Position numbers and translations under genes: made by a program
Shown here: in pieces, positions 35,235-44,471 of the stretch
Position numbering within the stretch: position 1 is the first letter of the stretch
How the letters are laid out: each line of letters begins with the position of its first letter
NCBI RefSeq assembly: GCF_007097155.1
Contig: NZ_VJWA01000002.1
Coordinates: forward strand, 434,001-498,000
DNA: 64,000 nucleotides
DNA from: Glacieibacterium frigidum
Lineage (GTDB): Bacteria > Pseudomonadota > Alphaproteobacteria > Sphingomonadales > Sphingomonadaceae
Reading direction: 5' to 3'
The notes under the pieces: model-generated
The model's input: only the letters and a program-made list of their open reading frames with translations
The model's database searches: none
Told to the model about the DNA's origin: nothing

Positions 35235-36203
35235 CTAGCGCGTGCGCTCGTACACCTCAAGCACGTCGACGCCGAGCAGCCGGAGCGCCGTCCGCCGCCA
35301 GCGGCCATGCGCCGCAGCGAGGTCGGTCAGCCCGATATCGCCCAGCCCGGGCTTGCCGGCGCCGACGAGGATCGGCGCGCGGTAGATCAGCAGACGGTCG
35401 ACGAGATCGCAGCCGAGGAACGCCGACGCCGCCCCCGCGCCGCCCTCGATCAGCAGGTCGTTGATGCTGTGCGGGAGCGCCGCGATCGCCTCGGGCGATG
35501 CGACCGGCGTCCAGCCCGCGGGCGCCGCGCCGTGCGTCAGCAGCAGCCGGTGCGGGCTGCGATCGGTCAGCCCCGGCAGCCGCACGTCGAGGCGCGGTGC
35601 ATCGGCGTCGTACGTCCCTCGCCCGACGAGGATGCCGTCGCAGCGCGCGCGTTCGAGATGCGCGTGGGCGCGCGCTGCAGGCCCGGTGATCCAGCGGCTC
35701 TCCCCGCTGGCGAGCGCGATCGCGCCGTCGAGCGACAAAGCGAGCTTCAGCGTGACGTGCGGGCGGCCGTGCCGCTGCCGCGTCAGGAACCCCGCCATCG
35801 CCGCCTTGGCCTCGGCGGCGCGCGCGCCGACCCTGACCGTGATGCCCGCGGCGCGAAGCTTCGCGAGACCCTTGCCGTCGACCGCCGCGAACGGGTCCTG
35901 GATCGCCACCACGACCGCCGCGACGCCCGCATCGATCAGCACGTCGGCGCACGCCGGGCCACGACCGGGGGCGGCGCAGGGCTCGAGCGTCACGTACGCC
36001 GTGGCCCCGCGCGCCGCGTCGCCCGCCTGCGCGACTGCCATCGCCTCGGCATGCGGGCGGCCCGATGGCTGCGTCCAGCCGCGCCCGACGACGCGCCTAT
36101 CGGCCACGATTACGCAGCCGACACACGGGTTCGGTGCCGTCCGCCCGCGCCCGCGCTCGCCGAGCGCCAGCGCCGCCCCCATCCAGCGTTCGTCGTCGGT
36201 CAT
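35235..36203 (-). CDS. ribD: Bifunctional pyrimidine deaminase/reductase of riboflavin synthesis
   Basis: 322 residues. N-terminal deaminase with zinc motif HAEAMAV and PCAAPGRGPAC; C-terminal reductase with TLKLALSLDGAIA, GILVGRGTYDADAP and LLIEGGAGAASAFL. It performs the second and third steps of riboflavin synthesis. The gene is 22 bases after tonB; no FMN riboswitch is seen. Confidence 0.96.
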   Translation of the reverse strand: MTDDERWMGAALALGERGRGRTAPNPCVGCVIVADRRVVGRGWTQPSGRPHAEAMAVAQAGDAARGATAYVTLEPCAAPGRGPACADVLIDAGVAAVVVAIQDPFAAVDGKGLAKLRAAGITVRVGARAAEAKAAMAGFLTRQRHGRPHVTLKLALSLDGAIALASGESRWITGPAARAHAHLERARCDGILVGRGTYDADAPRLDVRLPGLTDRSPHRLLLTHGAAPAGWTPVASPEAIAALPHSINDLLIEGGAGAASAFLGCDLVDRLLIYRAPILVGAGKPGLGDIGLTDLAAAHGRWRRTALRLLGVDVLEVYERTR

Positions 36204-36225
36204 GCCCCCGGCATAGCCGCGCGCG

Positions 36226-36888
36226 TCAGTCCTGCAAGCGGAAGGTCACCGGCACGTCGCGCGTCGCCTCGACCGCGACGCCGTTGTCCATCGCCGGCAC
36301 GAAGCGCCACTTCGCCAGCGCACGCTTCAGCGCCGCATCGTCGAGCCGCGCGAAGCCGCTCGACCGCGCGATGCTGGCGCCCGTAACCCGGCCGTCGGCG
36401 CCGATGACGACGCGGACGAGCACCGTGCCCTCCTCGCCGTTGCGCTGCGACGCGGGCGGATAAGGCGCCTCGAAATCGCGGGCGTAGCGCGGATCGAGCG
36501 CGGCGCGGCGGGTGATGCCGGTCCGGGCGGGCGGCTCGACGATGGCGATGACGGGCTCGTCCCGGCCCTCGCTCACCGCGCTGCCGCCGGTCGTGGCGGT
36601 GGCGGTGGCGGTCCCTTCGACGACGTCGCGAACCGGCGTGACGACCGTCTCGAACTCGGGCCGGTCGACGGTGACGGCGATCGGCTGCTCGATCGTCCGG
36701 GGCTCGACAGTGCGCGTCGGCGGCGGCGGTGTGTCGACGATGTTGCGCGCCTCGAACGGCGTCGGATCATTATACACTGTAGCGATACCGGTGGCCGCCA
36801 GCGCGAGCGCGACCAGCCCGGCGTGGACGGCGATGGTGACGACGAGACCCGTCGAATTGCGCGACGAAGCATTTTGGGCGAACTGCAT
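36226..36888 (-). CDS. tonB: TonB-family energy transducer
   Basis: 220 residues: a short cytoplasmic part, transmembrane anchor (residues ~14-34, SHW-less form TGLVVTIAVHAGLVALALAATG), a Pro/Thr/Val-rich linker crossing the periplasm, and the C-terminal domain DFEAPYPPASQRNGEEGTVLVRVVIGADGRVTGASIARSSGFARLDDAALKRALAKWRFVPA. It carries energy from ExbB/ExbD to outer-membrane receptors; exbBD are not here. Directly upstream of ribD. Confidence 0.92.
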   Translation of the reverse strand: MQFAQNASSRNSTGLVVTIAVHAGLVALALAATGIATVYNDPTPFEARNIVDTPPPPTRTVEPRTIEQPIAVTVDRPEFETVVTPVRDVVEGTATATATTGGSAVSEGRDEPVIAIVEPPARTGITRRAALDPRYARDFEAPYPPASQRNGEEGTVLVRVVIGADGRVTGASIARSSGFARLDDAALKRALAKWRFVPAMDNGVAVEATRDVPVTFRLQD

Positions 36889-37019
36889 GACCGACCCTCC
36901 TAGGGGACAAGTGCCACGCGTCCTCGCCGGACTTCCGCCGTGTCGACGACGCTAATGCGAAGCTATCACATCTGGGGCGGAATGATATGGTCGACTAAGG
37001 TCGAACCCTGGGGTGGGCC

Positions 37020-37361
37020 CTAGCTGATCCGGTCCTTGGGCGAGGCGGCGACGTAGCGGTCGTATTCGGCCTGCGCGAGCTTGCGCTTCTCGGGCGGCAG
37101 CGTCGCGATATAGGCGCGCGACTCGGCAAGCTTCGCCTCGAGCTGGGCCTTGTCGCTGGCTCGCGTTTCGAGCGCATCCTCGCGGTCGCGCTTCGCCGAC
37201 CAGCTGTCGACGAAGATGATCACCGGATCGGGGCGCATGTAGTTGGCAGGCCGCCCGGCGAAGAAGGCGGCAGCGATGGCAACCGTCGCGAACACCGATC
37301 CGCCGCCCACGAGGATGCGGCGGCGGCGGACTTCGGCCGGGCTCGGGGCGAGAAACGACAT
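37020..37361 (-). CDS. Single-pass membrane protein of unknown function
   Basis: 113 residues. Basic N-terminus (SPAEVRRRRIL), one transmembrane helix at ~18-36 (VGGGSVFATVAIAAAFFAG), then a charged helical tail (SAKRDREDALETRASDKAQLEAKLAESRAYIATLPPEKRKLAQAEYDRYVA). The tail repeats A-LPPEKR-LAQAEYDRY, a coiled-coil-like spacing. Two bases after gltX, so co-transcribed. Not recognised. Confidence 0.7.
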   Translation of the reverse strand: MSFLAPSPAEVRRRRILVGGGSVFATVAIAAAFFAGRPANYMRPDPVIIFVDSWSAKRDREDALETRASDKAQLEAKLAESRAYIATLPPEKRKLAQAEYDRYVAASPKDRIS

Positions 37362-37363
37362 GG

Positions 37364-38731
37364 CTACTCCGTCGGGGTCAGCGACGAAGATAGGTCGCGC
37401 GCGCGGACTTCGCCAGCCTCCAGCCGGTCGAGTGCGGCGTCGCGCCCGATCAGCGGCAGCAGCGCCGCCATCTCCGGGCCATGGTCGCGGCCCGTCAGCG
37501 CGCGGCGCAGCGGCGCGAACAGCGCACGGCCCTTGCGCCCAGCGGTCGACTTCAACGCGCCGGTCCAGGCGTGCCAGACATCGCCCTCCCACGGCAGCGC
37601 GGCGAGGGCTGCGCGCGCCTGCGCCAGATAGTCGGCGTCCTCCGAAGCCGCCTCGGGCACGACCGGCCCGGCGATCACCGCCCACCAGTCGGCGGCCTCG
37701 GCCACGCTGCCGAGATTGCCGCGCACCGCGTCCCACGCCGCAGCACCCATGGCGGGCGGCAGGCGATGCGCGAGCGTCTCGAAGGGCAGCAGGTGGAGCG
37801 TACGGCCGTTGAGCAACGCGAGCTCGTGCGGGTCGAAGCGCGCCGTCGCCCGCCCGAAATGCTTGAGGTCGAACCCGGCGACGAGGTCGCGCACATCCGC
37901 CACGGGCACCACCGGTTCGCTCGTCCCGAGCCGCGCGAGCAAGGCCAGAATGGCCTGCGGCTCGACGCCCTGGTCGCGCCACTGGTCGACGCCCTCGGAC
38001 CCCAGCCGCTTCGACAGCGCCGCGTCCGCCCCGGTCAGCAGGGCGAGGTGCGCGAGGCGCGGCGGCTCGGCCCCCAGCGCCGCGAACATCTGCAGCTGGA
38101 CGCCTGAATTGGTGACATGGTCCTCGCCGCGCGCGATCAGCGTGACGCCGAGGTCGATGTCGTCGACCACCGACGGCAGCATATACAGCCAGGTCCCATC
38201 GGCGCGCCGCACGACGGGGTCGCTGAGCGATGCAGGATCGACCCGGCAGCCGCCGCGCACCGCGTCGTCCCAGACGATCGGCCCGTCGTCGAGCCTGAAG
38301 CGCCAGTGCGGCGCCACGCCCTTGGCGGCGAAGCGCGCATGGTCGGCATCGGTCAACGCCAGCGCGGCGCGGTCGTAGACGGGCGGCTTGCCCTGCGACG
38401 CCTGCACCTTGCGCTTCATGTCGAGTTCGTGCGCCGTCTCGTAGGCGCGGTACGCCCGGCCCTGCGCCGCCAGCCGCTCCAGCGCCGCGTCATAGAGCGC
38501 GAACCGCTCCGACTGGCGCACCGTCACGTCGGGCGTCAGGCCCAGCCAGTCGAGATCGTCGTGGATCGCCGCGACGTACCGCTCCTCGCTGCGCGCGACG
38601 TCGGTATCGTCGATCCGCAGCACGAACCGCCCGCCGGCAGCCCTTGCGGCAAGCCAGTTGACCAGCGCGGTGCGGACATTGCCGGCATGGATGCGCCCCG
38701 TCGGGCTGGGGGCGAAGCGGGTGACCGTCAC
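37364..38731 (-). CDS. gltX: Glutamyl-tRNA synthetase
   Basis: 455 residues from GTG at 38731, overlapping the ubiB stop as GTGA. Class I motifs: RFAPSPTGRIHAGNVRTALVNWL (HIGH-like HAGN), WLYMLPSVVDDIDLGVTLIARGEDHVTNSGVQLQMF, and KMSKS-like LSKRLG. The LSKRLG form is common in the second GltX of alphaproteobacteria, which may charge tRNA-Gln; the actual tRNA specificity cannot be read. Confidence 0.94.
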   Translation of the reverse strand: MTVTRFAPSPTGRIHAGNVRTALVNWLAARAAGGRFVLRIDDTDVARSEERYVAAIHDDLDWLGLTPDVTVRQSERFALYDAALERLAAQGRAYRAYETAHELDMKRKVQASQGKPPVYDRAALALTDADHARFAAKGVAPHWRFRLDDGPIVWDDAVRGGCRVDPASLSDPVVRRADGTWLYMLPSVVDDIDLGVTLIARGEDHVTNSGVQLQMFAALGAEPPRLAHLALLTGADAALSKRLGSEGVDQWRDQGVEPQAILALLARLGTSEPVVPVADVRDLVAGFDLKHFGRATARFDPHELALLNGRTLHLLPFETLAHRLPPAMGAAAWDAVRGNLGSVAEAADWWAVIAGPVVPEAASEDADYLAQARAALAALPWEGDVWHAWTGALKSTAGRKGRALFAPLRRALTGRDHGPEMAALLPLIGRDAALDRLEAGEVRARDLSSSLTPTE

Positions 38732-40263
38732 AGCGCCAGCCCGACCGCGACCCCCACCGCGAGCACCGCGGCGCCCGCCAGCCACGGTATGACGATACGC
38801 GCGCGGATGGGCACTTCGGGCAGCGGCTCGTCGATCGGCGCCATCGGCGGCGCGGCCCCCGTCACCGGCACGCGGTCGACGAGCTGGCGCAGCACGCGCG
38901 GCAGCTGCGACAGCGCGCGCAGGTTGAGCACGAGACTGTCCGCCAGCCGCGCCTCCGGCCCCAGCTCGTCGCGCATCCAGTCGCGCACGAAGGGCTCGGC
39001 GACCTCCCACATGTTGACTTCGGGATCGAGGCTGAGCGCGACGCCCTCGACCATCACCATCGTCTTCTGGAGCAGCAGCAGATGCGGCTGCACCGCCATG
39101 TCGAAGCTGCGCGTGATACCGAACAGCCCGTCGAGCAGGTTGGCGATCGAGATGTCGCGCGCCGCAAGGCCGCGGATCGGCTCGCCCACGGCCCGCAGCG
39201 CCGTCGCGAACGCGCCGACGTCGTGATGCGCGGGCACGTACCCCGCCTCGAAATGGATTTCGGCAACGCGCTTATAATCGCCGGTCAGCAGGCCGTAGAG
39301 GATCTCCGCCAGGTACACCCGTGCACGCCGGTCCAGGCGACCCATGATGCCGAAATCGACCACCCCGATCCGCCCGTCGCGGAGAACGAACAAATTCCCC
39401 TGGTGCATGTCGGCGTGGAAGAACCCCTCCGCGATCGCTTGCCGCAGGAAGCTGCGCACCAGCGTCCCCGCCAGCGCGCGCCGGTCGATGTCGAGCGCCG
39501 CGACCGCCGCGACGTCGGACAGCTTGACCCCGTCGATCCAGTCGATGGTCAGGATCTTGCGCGTCGTCCGCGCCCAGTCGATGCCGGGCACCACGAAGCC
39601 GGGTTCGGCCTGCATTGCCTCGGCGAGTTCGGATGCGGACGCCGCCTCGCGCCGCAGGTCGAGCTCGGTCAGGCTCCACGCCTTGAAGCTCGCGATGACC
39701 GCGCGCGGGCGCAGGCGGGTAGCTTCGCCCCCCAGCTTCTCGACGCGCGCCGCCGCCCATTCATAGGTGTCGATCGCCGCGACGAAATCGCGCTCGATGC
39801 CCGGGCGCAGCACCTTGACCGCGACCGCGCGGCCGTCGGTCGTTACGCCGCGGTGGACCTGCGCGATCGACGCCGCGCCGACTGGGACGGGGTCGATGCT
39901 CGTGAACAGCCGCTGCCACGGCCCCTCGAACGCCTCGTTGAGCGCCGCCTCGATGCGCTCGAAGGGTACGGGGGGCAGGTTGTCCTGCAGGCGCGCGAGG
40001 TCGTGCGCGGCGGCCGCGCCGATCAGGTCAGGCCGCGTCGCGAGCGCCTGGCCCAGCTTGATCGCGGCGGGTCCGATCGCCTCGAAGGCTTTCGCATAGC
40101 GCGGCTCCTTCGGCGCGAAACTGCCGAAGCGCGCCGCCCAGGCAAGCCGCCGCAGCATCGGCGGCGCGTTGCGGTCGCCTTCGATGCCGCGCAGGGCGCC
40201 GTGGCCGCCCAGCGTCCGGCCCCAGCGGGCGAGGCGCAGCAGGTGCGTCGCGGCGCTGGTCAC
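38728..40263 (-). CDS. ubiB: Ubiquinone biosynthesis protein kinase-like ATPase
   Basis: 511 residues, atypical kinase of the ADCK/UbiB family, needed for ubiquinone production. Signature AIKLGQALATRPDLIG (KxGQ), QVHRGVTTDGRAVAVKVLRPG, FHADMHQGNLFVL and VDFGIMGRLD. The C-terminus has transmembrane helices (RIVIPWLAGAAVLAVGVAVGLAL). GTG start overlaps the ubiE stop by four bases, and the ubiB stop overlaps gltX, so the three are coupled. Confidence 0.95.
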   Translation of the reverse strand: MTSAATHLLRLARWGRTLGGHGALRGIEGDRNAPPMLRRLAWAARFGSFAPKEPRYAKAFEAIGPAAIKLGQALATRPDLIGAAAAHDLARLQDNLPPVPFERIEAALNEAFEGPWQRLFTSIDPVPVGAASIAQVHRGVTTDGRAVAVKVLRPGIERDFVAAIDTYEWAAARVEKLGGEATRLRPRAVIASFKAWSLTELDLRREAASASELAEAMQAEPGFVVPGIDWARTTRKILTIDWIDGVKLSDVAAVAALDIDRRALAGTLVRSFLRQAIAEGFFHADMHQGNLFVLRDGRIGVVDFGIMGRLDRRARVYLAEILYGLLTGDYKRVAEIHFEAGYVPAHHDVGAFATALRAVGEPIRGLAARDISIANLLDGLFGITRSFDMAVQPHLLLLQKTMVMVEGVALSLDPEVNMWEVAEPFVRDWMRDELGPEARLADSLVLNLRALSQLPRVLRQLVDRVPVTGAAPPMAPIDEPLPEVPIRARIVIPWLAGAAVLAVGVAVGLAL

Positions 40264-40991
40264 ACCTTCCAGCCGCTGTGGATCGCGACTAGCCCGCCCA
40301 GGATCGGCCGCGCGCGAACCTGCGCGAAACCCGCCGCCTCGATCATCGCGGCAAACGCCGGCATCGGTGGAAAGCGCCGGATGCTCTCGATCAGATAGCG
40401 GTACGACGCCTCGTCCTTGGCGACGTACCTGCCGATCTGCGGGACGAGCTTTTCCGAATATTCGTCGTAGACCTTGCCGAAACCCGGCCACTCGGTGGTG
40501 GAGAACTCCAGACAGAAGAACCGCCCGCCATAGCGCAGCACCCGGTGCGCCTCGCGCAGCGCGGCGGGGATATCGGTGACGTTCCGGATGCCGAAGGCGA
40601 TCGTGTAGGCATCATAACTGGCGTTCGGCGCAGTCAGCGTCTCCGCATTCTGCTCCTGCCACACCAGCCCCGTCAGCCCGCGCTTGGCGGCCCGGTCCAT
40701 GCCGACCTCGAGCATCGCGGGGTTGATGTCGGCCACCGTCATGTCGGCGCCGCGCGCCGCCATGCGGAAGGCGATGTCGCCGGTGCCGCCCGCCATGTCG
40801 AGGATCTGCTCGCCCGCTCGCGGCTTCACCATCCGGACGAACTCGTCCTTCCAGCCGCGGTGCAGCCCGCCCGACATCAGGTCGTTCATCAGGTCGTAGC
40901 GCCGCGCCACGCTGGCGAACACCTGGCCGACCCGCGCGGTCTTCTCCTCAGGCAGAACCTGTTCGTACCCGAAGCTGACTGTCTCGCTCAT
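40260..40991 (-). CDS. ubiE: Ubiquinone/menaquinone C-methyltransferase
   Basis: 243 residues. SAM-binding motif EQILDMAGGTGDIAFR, plus the UbiE signatures YDLMNDLMSGGLHRGWKDEFV and NASYDAYTIAFGIRNVTDIPAALREAHRVLRYGGRFFCLEFS. It methylates the quinone ring. Divergent from mutM with 57 bases between, an arrangement common in alphaproteobacteria. Confidence 0.97.
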   Translation of the reverse strand: MSETVSFGYEQVLPEEKTARVGQVFASVARRYDLMNDLMSGGLHRGWKDEFVRMVKPRAGEQILDMAGGTGDIAFRMAARGADMTVADINPAMLEVGMDRAAKRGLTGLVWQEQNAETLTAPNASYDAYTIAFGIRNVTDIPAALREAHRVLRYGGRFFCLEFSTTEWPGFGKVYDEYSEKLVPQIGRYVAKDEASYRYLIESIRRFPPMPAFAAMIEAAGFAQVRARPILGGLVAIHSGWKV

Positions 40992-41048
40992 GGCTGCGCG
41001 TCTAGCCGAGGGTTGGCAGGGGGGCAAACCGGCCATAGGACGCAGGCC

Positions 41049-41861
41049 ATGCCCGAACTTCCCGAAGTCGAGACGACGGTGCGTGGCCTCCGCCGCGTGC
41101 TCGACGGGCGGCGGCTGGAGCGGGTCGAGCTGCGGCGGCCCGACCTGCGGCGGGCGTTTCCGGAAGGGCTGGTGCAGCGGCTGGTGGGAGCGCGGGTGAC
41201 CGGGCTCAGCCGCCGGGCCAAATACGGGCTGATCGCCACCGACCGCGACGATAGCTTGATCTTCCACCTCGGCATGTCGGGGCGGATGCGGCTCGATCCC
41301 GACGAGATTGAAAAGCACGACCATGCGGTGTTCACCACCGACGACGGGCATGTCGTGGCGTTCAACGATGCCCGGCGCTTCGGGTCGCTCGACCTCTTGC
41401 CGACGGCCGAGCTGGAGTCGTACCCGGCGCTCGCGGCGCTGGGTCCAGAGCCGCTGGGGGTCGACCTGACCGACCATCTGCGCGCCGCCTTCAAGGACCG
41501 CGCGGCGCCCGCCAAGGCGCTGCTGCTCGACCAGCGCGTCGTCGCGGGGCTGGGCAATATCTATGTCTGCGAGGCGCTCAACTGCGCGCGCATCCACCCT
41601 GCCCGGCTCGGCGGGCTGGTGCCGGCGGCGAAGATCAAGGCGCTGGCCGAGGCGATCCCGGCTGTGCTCGAGGACGCGATCGCGGCCGGCGGCTCAACCT
41701 TGCGCGACTTCGCCCAGGTCGACGGCACGCTCGGCTATTTCCAGAAGTCGTTCAGGGTGTATGGCCGCGAGGGCGAGCCCTGCCCGCGCGATGGTCGCCC
41801 GATCAAGCGCATCGTCCAGTCGGGGCGATCGAGTTTCTTCTGCAGCTGGTGCCAGAGGTGA
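41049..41861 (+). CDS. mutM: Formamidopyrimidine-DNA glycosylase
   Basis: 270 residues. Removes oxidised purines from [17 protein letters not shown] start with N-terminal Pro nucleophile and Glu; [29 protein letters not shown]. The zinc finger is odd: C245-P-R-D248 ... C265-S-W-C268, so the second ligand Cys of the usual C-x2-C pair is Asp. The rest, including the final FFCSWCQR, is normal. It ends within a few bases of the enoyl-CoA hydratase start. Confidence 0.96.
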   Translation: MPELPEVETTVRGLRRVLDGRRLERVELRRPDLRRAFPEGLVQRLVGARVTGLSRRAKYGLIATDRDDSLIFHLGMSGRMRLDPDEIEKHDHAVFTTDDGHVVAFNDARRFGSLDLLPTAELESYPALAALGPEPLGVDLTDHLRAAFKDRAAPAKALLLDQRVVAGLGNIYVCEALNCARIHPARLGGLVPAAKIKALAEAIPAVLEDAIAAGGSTLRDFAQVDGTLGYFQKSFRVYGREGEPCPRDGRPIKRIVQSGRSSFFCSWCQR

Positions 41862-41866
41862 GTGTC

Positions 41867-42643
41867 ATGACCTACGAAACCATCATCGTCGCGACCGAAG
41901 GCCGCGTCGGCGTGATCACGATGAACCGCCCAGAGGCGCTGAACGCCCTCAACCACCGGCTTACCAGCGAGATCGGCACCGCGCTAAAGGCGTTCGACGC
42001 GGATGAAGCCATCGGCTGCATCGTGCTGACGGGTGCCGGCAAGGCCTTCGCCGCAGGCGCCGACATCAAGGAGATGGCGCCCAAGTCTTTCGCCGATGTC
42101 TACGCCGAGGACTTCATCACCGCGACGTGGGAGGCGCTGACGGTCACGCGCAAGCCCGTCATCGCCGCGGTCAACGGCTTCGCGCTGGGCGGCGGGTGCG
42201 AGTTCGCGCTGATGTGCGACACCGCCTTCGCTGCCGACACCGCGAAGTTCGGCCAGCCCGAGATCAAGCTGGGCGTCATCCCGGGCGCCGGCGGCACGCA
42301 GCGCCTGACGCGCGCGGTCGGCAAGGCGGTCGCGATGGACATGATCCTGACCGGGCGGATGATCGACGCCGCCGAGGCGCTGCGCATCGGCCTCGTCGCG
42401 CGCGTCTACCCTGCCGACGAGCTGATGGCCGAGACGATGAAGGCGGCGGCGCAGATAGCCGGCTATGGCCTGCTCTCGGTGCTCGCGGCCAAGGAGGCGA
42501 CGAATCGCGCCTTCGAGACGACGCTGGCCGAGGGCGTGCGCTTCGAACGCCGGCTGTTCCACGGCCTGTTCGGCACCGCGGACCAGAAGGAAGGCATGGC
42601 GGCGTTCGTCGACAAGCGCGCGGCGGGCTTTACCCACCGCTGA
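41867..42643 (+). CDS. Enoyl-CoA hydratase/isomerase
   Basis: 258 residues from ATG 41867 (AGGTGA upstream). Crotonase-fold: [36 protein letters not shown] (oxyanion), [45 protein letters not shown] with both catalytic Glu. It hydrates enoyl-CoA in beta-oxidation. Confidence 0.94.
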   Translation: MTYETIIVATEGRVGVITMNRPEALNALNHRLTSEIGTALKAFDADEAIGCIVLTGAGKAFAAGADIKEMAPKSFADVYAEDFITATWEALTVTRKPVIAAVNGFALGGGCEFALMCDTAFAADTAKFGQPEIKLGVIPGAGGTQRLTRAVGKAVAMDMILTGRMIDAAEALRIGLVARVYPADELMAETMKAAAQIAGYGLLSVLAAKEATNRAFETTLAEGVRFERRLFHGLFGTADQKEGMAAFVDKRAAGFTHR

Positions 42644-42663
42644 AATAGGATATCGTTCCGGCC

Positions 42664-43554
42664 ATGCGCACAGCCTGGCTCGCGAGTCTGATCGTCCTTG
42701 GCGTCGCGGGGTGCGGCGAGCGCGGCAGCCAGACCGAAGCCGACAGCGCCGCGGTCATGTCCGAGGCGGCGCCCGCACCCACGGCGGGTGGAGCACCCGC
42801 TGCTCGGGCCAGCGCCGCCGATGCGGCACCAGCCTCGGTCGCGCTGCCGCAGATCGCCTATGACTATGACTTCACCCTCGAACTGCCCGCCGCCGCGGTC
42901 GTGCCGCTGTTCGAGCGCCACCGCCGTGCCTGCGAGGCGGCCGGCCCCGCGCGCTGCCAGATCGTCGGCGCCGGGACCGAGACCGTCGGCGGGACCGACA
43001 CCAGCGCGACGCTCGAACTTCGCGCCGAGACCGGCTGGCTCGCGGCCTTTCGCGGCCGGCTGGCGGGCGACGCCGGCGCTGCCAAGGGGCGGATCGCGGC
43101 GTCGAGCACGACGAGCGAGGATTTGGGGCGGACCATCTCCGACAGCGCCGCGCGGCTTCGCGCGCTGACGACGCTGCAGGGGCGACTCGAGACGCTGCTC
43201 GCGACGCGCAACGGCAAGCTCGCCGACCTGCTCGAGATCGAGCGCGAACTGGCGCGCGTCGGCGGCGAAATCGATGCGACGCGCAGCGCACTCGCCGACA
43301 TGCGCGGCCGCGTGTCGCTGCCCAAGGCGACGATCGTGTATCGCCCCGACAGCCTGGCGGTGGCGGGCGCGAACGCCGGTGGCGGCCTGCCCGGCAGCCT
43401 GTTCGCGGTCGCCTCGCAGAGCCTGTTCCTGCTGCTCAACCTGCTCGCCGCCGTCCTGCCCTGGGCGGTGCTGCTCGCGGTTCCCGTCTGGCTGCTCGTC
43501 CGCGCACGCCGCGCCCGCAAGCGGCGGGTTGACGAAACCCCGCCGCTTCCGTAG
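42664..43554 (+). CDS. DUF4349 lipoprotein
   Basis: 296 residues. Lipoprotein signal ([10 protein letters not shown]), Ala-rich stretch, DUF4349 domain with [38 protein letters not shown] and a coiled-coil ([68 protein letters not shown]). C-terminal hydrophobic helix ([25 protein letters not shown]) and basic tail. Envelope protein; role unclear. The rpsT promoter overlaps its end. Confidence 0.88.
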   Translation: MRTAWLASLIVLGVAGCGERGSQTEADSAAVMSEAAPAPTAGGAPAARASAADAAPASVALPQIAYDYDFTLELPAAAVVPLFERHRRACEAAGPARCQIVGAGTETVGGTDTSATLELRAETGWLAAFRGRLAGDAGAAKGRIAASSTTSEDLGRTISDSAARLRALTTLQGRLETLLATRNGKLADLLEIERELARVGGEIDATRSALADMRGRVSLPKATIVYRPDSLAVAGANAGGGLPGSLFAVASQSLFLLLNLLAAVLPWAVLLAVPVWLLVRARRARKRRVDETPPLP

Positions 43555-43557
43555 GGA
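43529..43557 (+). promoter_or_regulatory. Probable promoter of rpsT
   Basis: TTGACG (43529-43534), a 17-base spacer and TAGGGA (43552-43557) overlap the DUF4349 stop. The ~80-base leader before the rpsT ATG holds a hairpin, GGTCCGATGCGGACC near 43606. Confidence 0.5.
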
Positions 43558-43643
43558 CCGCGCCTTCGTGCGGGGCCTCGCGTCCCGTGCTCATGCGTCG
43601 GTTTGGTCCGATGCGGACCAGACAAGACGAACCGAGGACGAGA

Positions 43644-43907
43644 ATGGCCAATACGCCGCAAGCTGAAAAGCGCATCCGCCGCAACGACCGCCGTGCCGAG
43701 ATCAACAAGGCACGCGTCAGCCGCATCCGCACCTTCGTCAAGAAGGTCGAATCGGCGATCGACGGCGGCAGCAAGGACGCAGCCGTCGCCGCTTTCGCAG
43801 CGGCGCAGCCGGAAATGATGCGCGGCGTGTCGAAGGGCGTGCTCCACAAGAACACCGTTGCGCGCAAGCTGTCGCGCCTGTCGAAGCGGGTCGCCGCGCT
43901 CGCTTGA
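43644..43907 (+). CDS. rpsT: 30S ribosomal protein S20
   Basis: 87 residues, basic helical S20: [39 protein letters not shown] ... [26 protein letters not shown]. Lies upstream of dnaA, as usual in alphaproteobacteria. AGGACG precedes the ATG. Confidence 0.97.
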   Translation: MANTPQAEKRIRRNDRRAEINKARVSRIRTFVKKVESAIDGGSKDAAVAAFAAAQPEMMRGVSKGVLHKNTVARKLSRLSKRVAALA

Positions 43908-43960
43908 GTTTTGTGACGGACCGGTGACGAAATCGTCGCCGTAACGCCACCGCAACGTAC

Positions 43961-43992
43961 AGGGCCTCCCGAGTCGGGGGGCCCTTTGCGTT
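43961..43992 (+). terminator. Terminator after rpsT
   Basis: AGGGCCTCCC / GGGGGGCCCT forms a ten-pair stem with one G-U-like mismatch, then TTTGCGTTT, about 53 bases after the rpsT stop. Confidence 0.7.
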
Positions 43993-44471
43993 TGGAGTTA
44001 ACAACTTAGATTGTGCGCGGAGGCGCCCGCAGCGACTCGGCTGTCACGCGACTGTCACAGGGACGTCATTCTAAAACAGCCACTTGGCGGCCTTTCGGGG
44101 CAAATCACGCATTTGCGTGTCAACGGATTTATTTCGAAATCTTGATCCGGCGAGGCCTTTACGCGCCTTTTCACGGGTGCTTTATGTTGCGTCCGGCCCA
44201 GCGCCGGCCGGGGGTTTTCTCCCAACTGATTCGGATTGATCTAGTCGACCCAGGATGACGCATGTCGTTATCTGGGGCGGCGAAGTAATGTCCGGTTCGC
44301 ACGGGAGAATAGCTCGAAACATCGTCGGTTCGGCGCGGGGGCGTCGATTTGACGTGGACCCGGCTGGGTCGCCGGGTGTTGATGCGGACGGTCTCGACGA
44401 CTTCGGTCAGCGCGGCTCGACAAGACGGCGTCGCGCTTCGACGCGGCGAAAAACTGGGGGAGTGACCGGCA
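43993..44471. other. rpsT-dnaA intergenic region
   Basis: About 480 bases without a supported gene. It has GANTC sites (GACTC near 44034, GATTC near 44228) that CcrM could methylate, but I found no TTATCCACA-like DnaA boxes. The ORF-like stretches here read as shadow. GGGGGAG at 44456-44462 serves the dnaA start; its promoter was not identified. Confidence 0.5.

Noticed and set aside
36204-36225. FMN riboswitch before ribD
   Set aside because: The gap between tonB and ribD is only 22 bases; no RFN element sequence is visible there or before ribE/ribB.
43908-44471. Chromosomal origin beside dnaA
   Set aside because: No cluster of TTATCCACA-like boxes or AT-rich unwinding element was found, and in alphaproteobacteria the origin is often away from dnaA.
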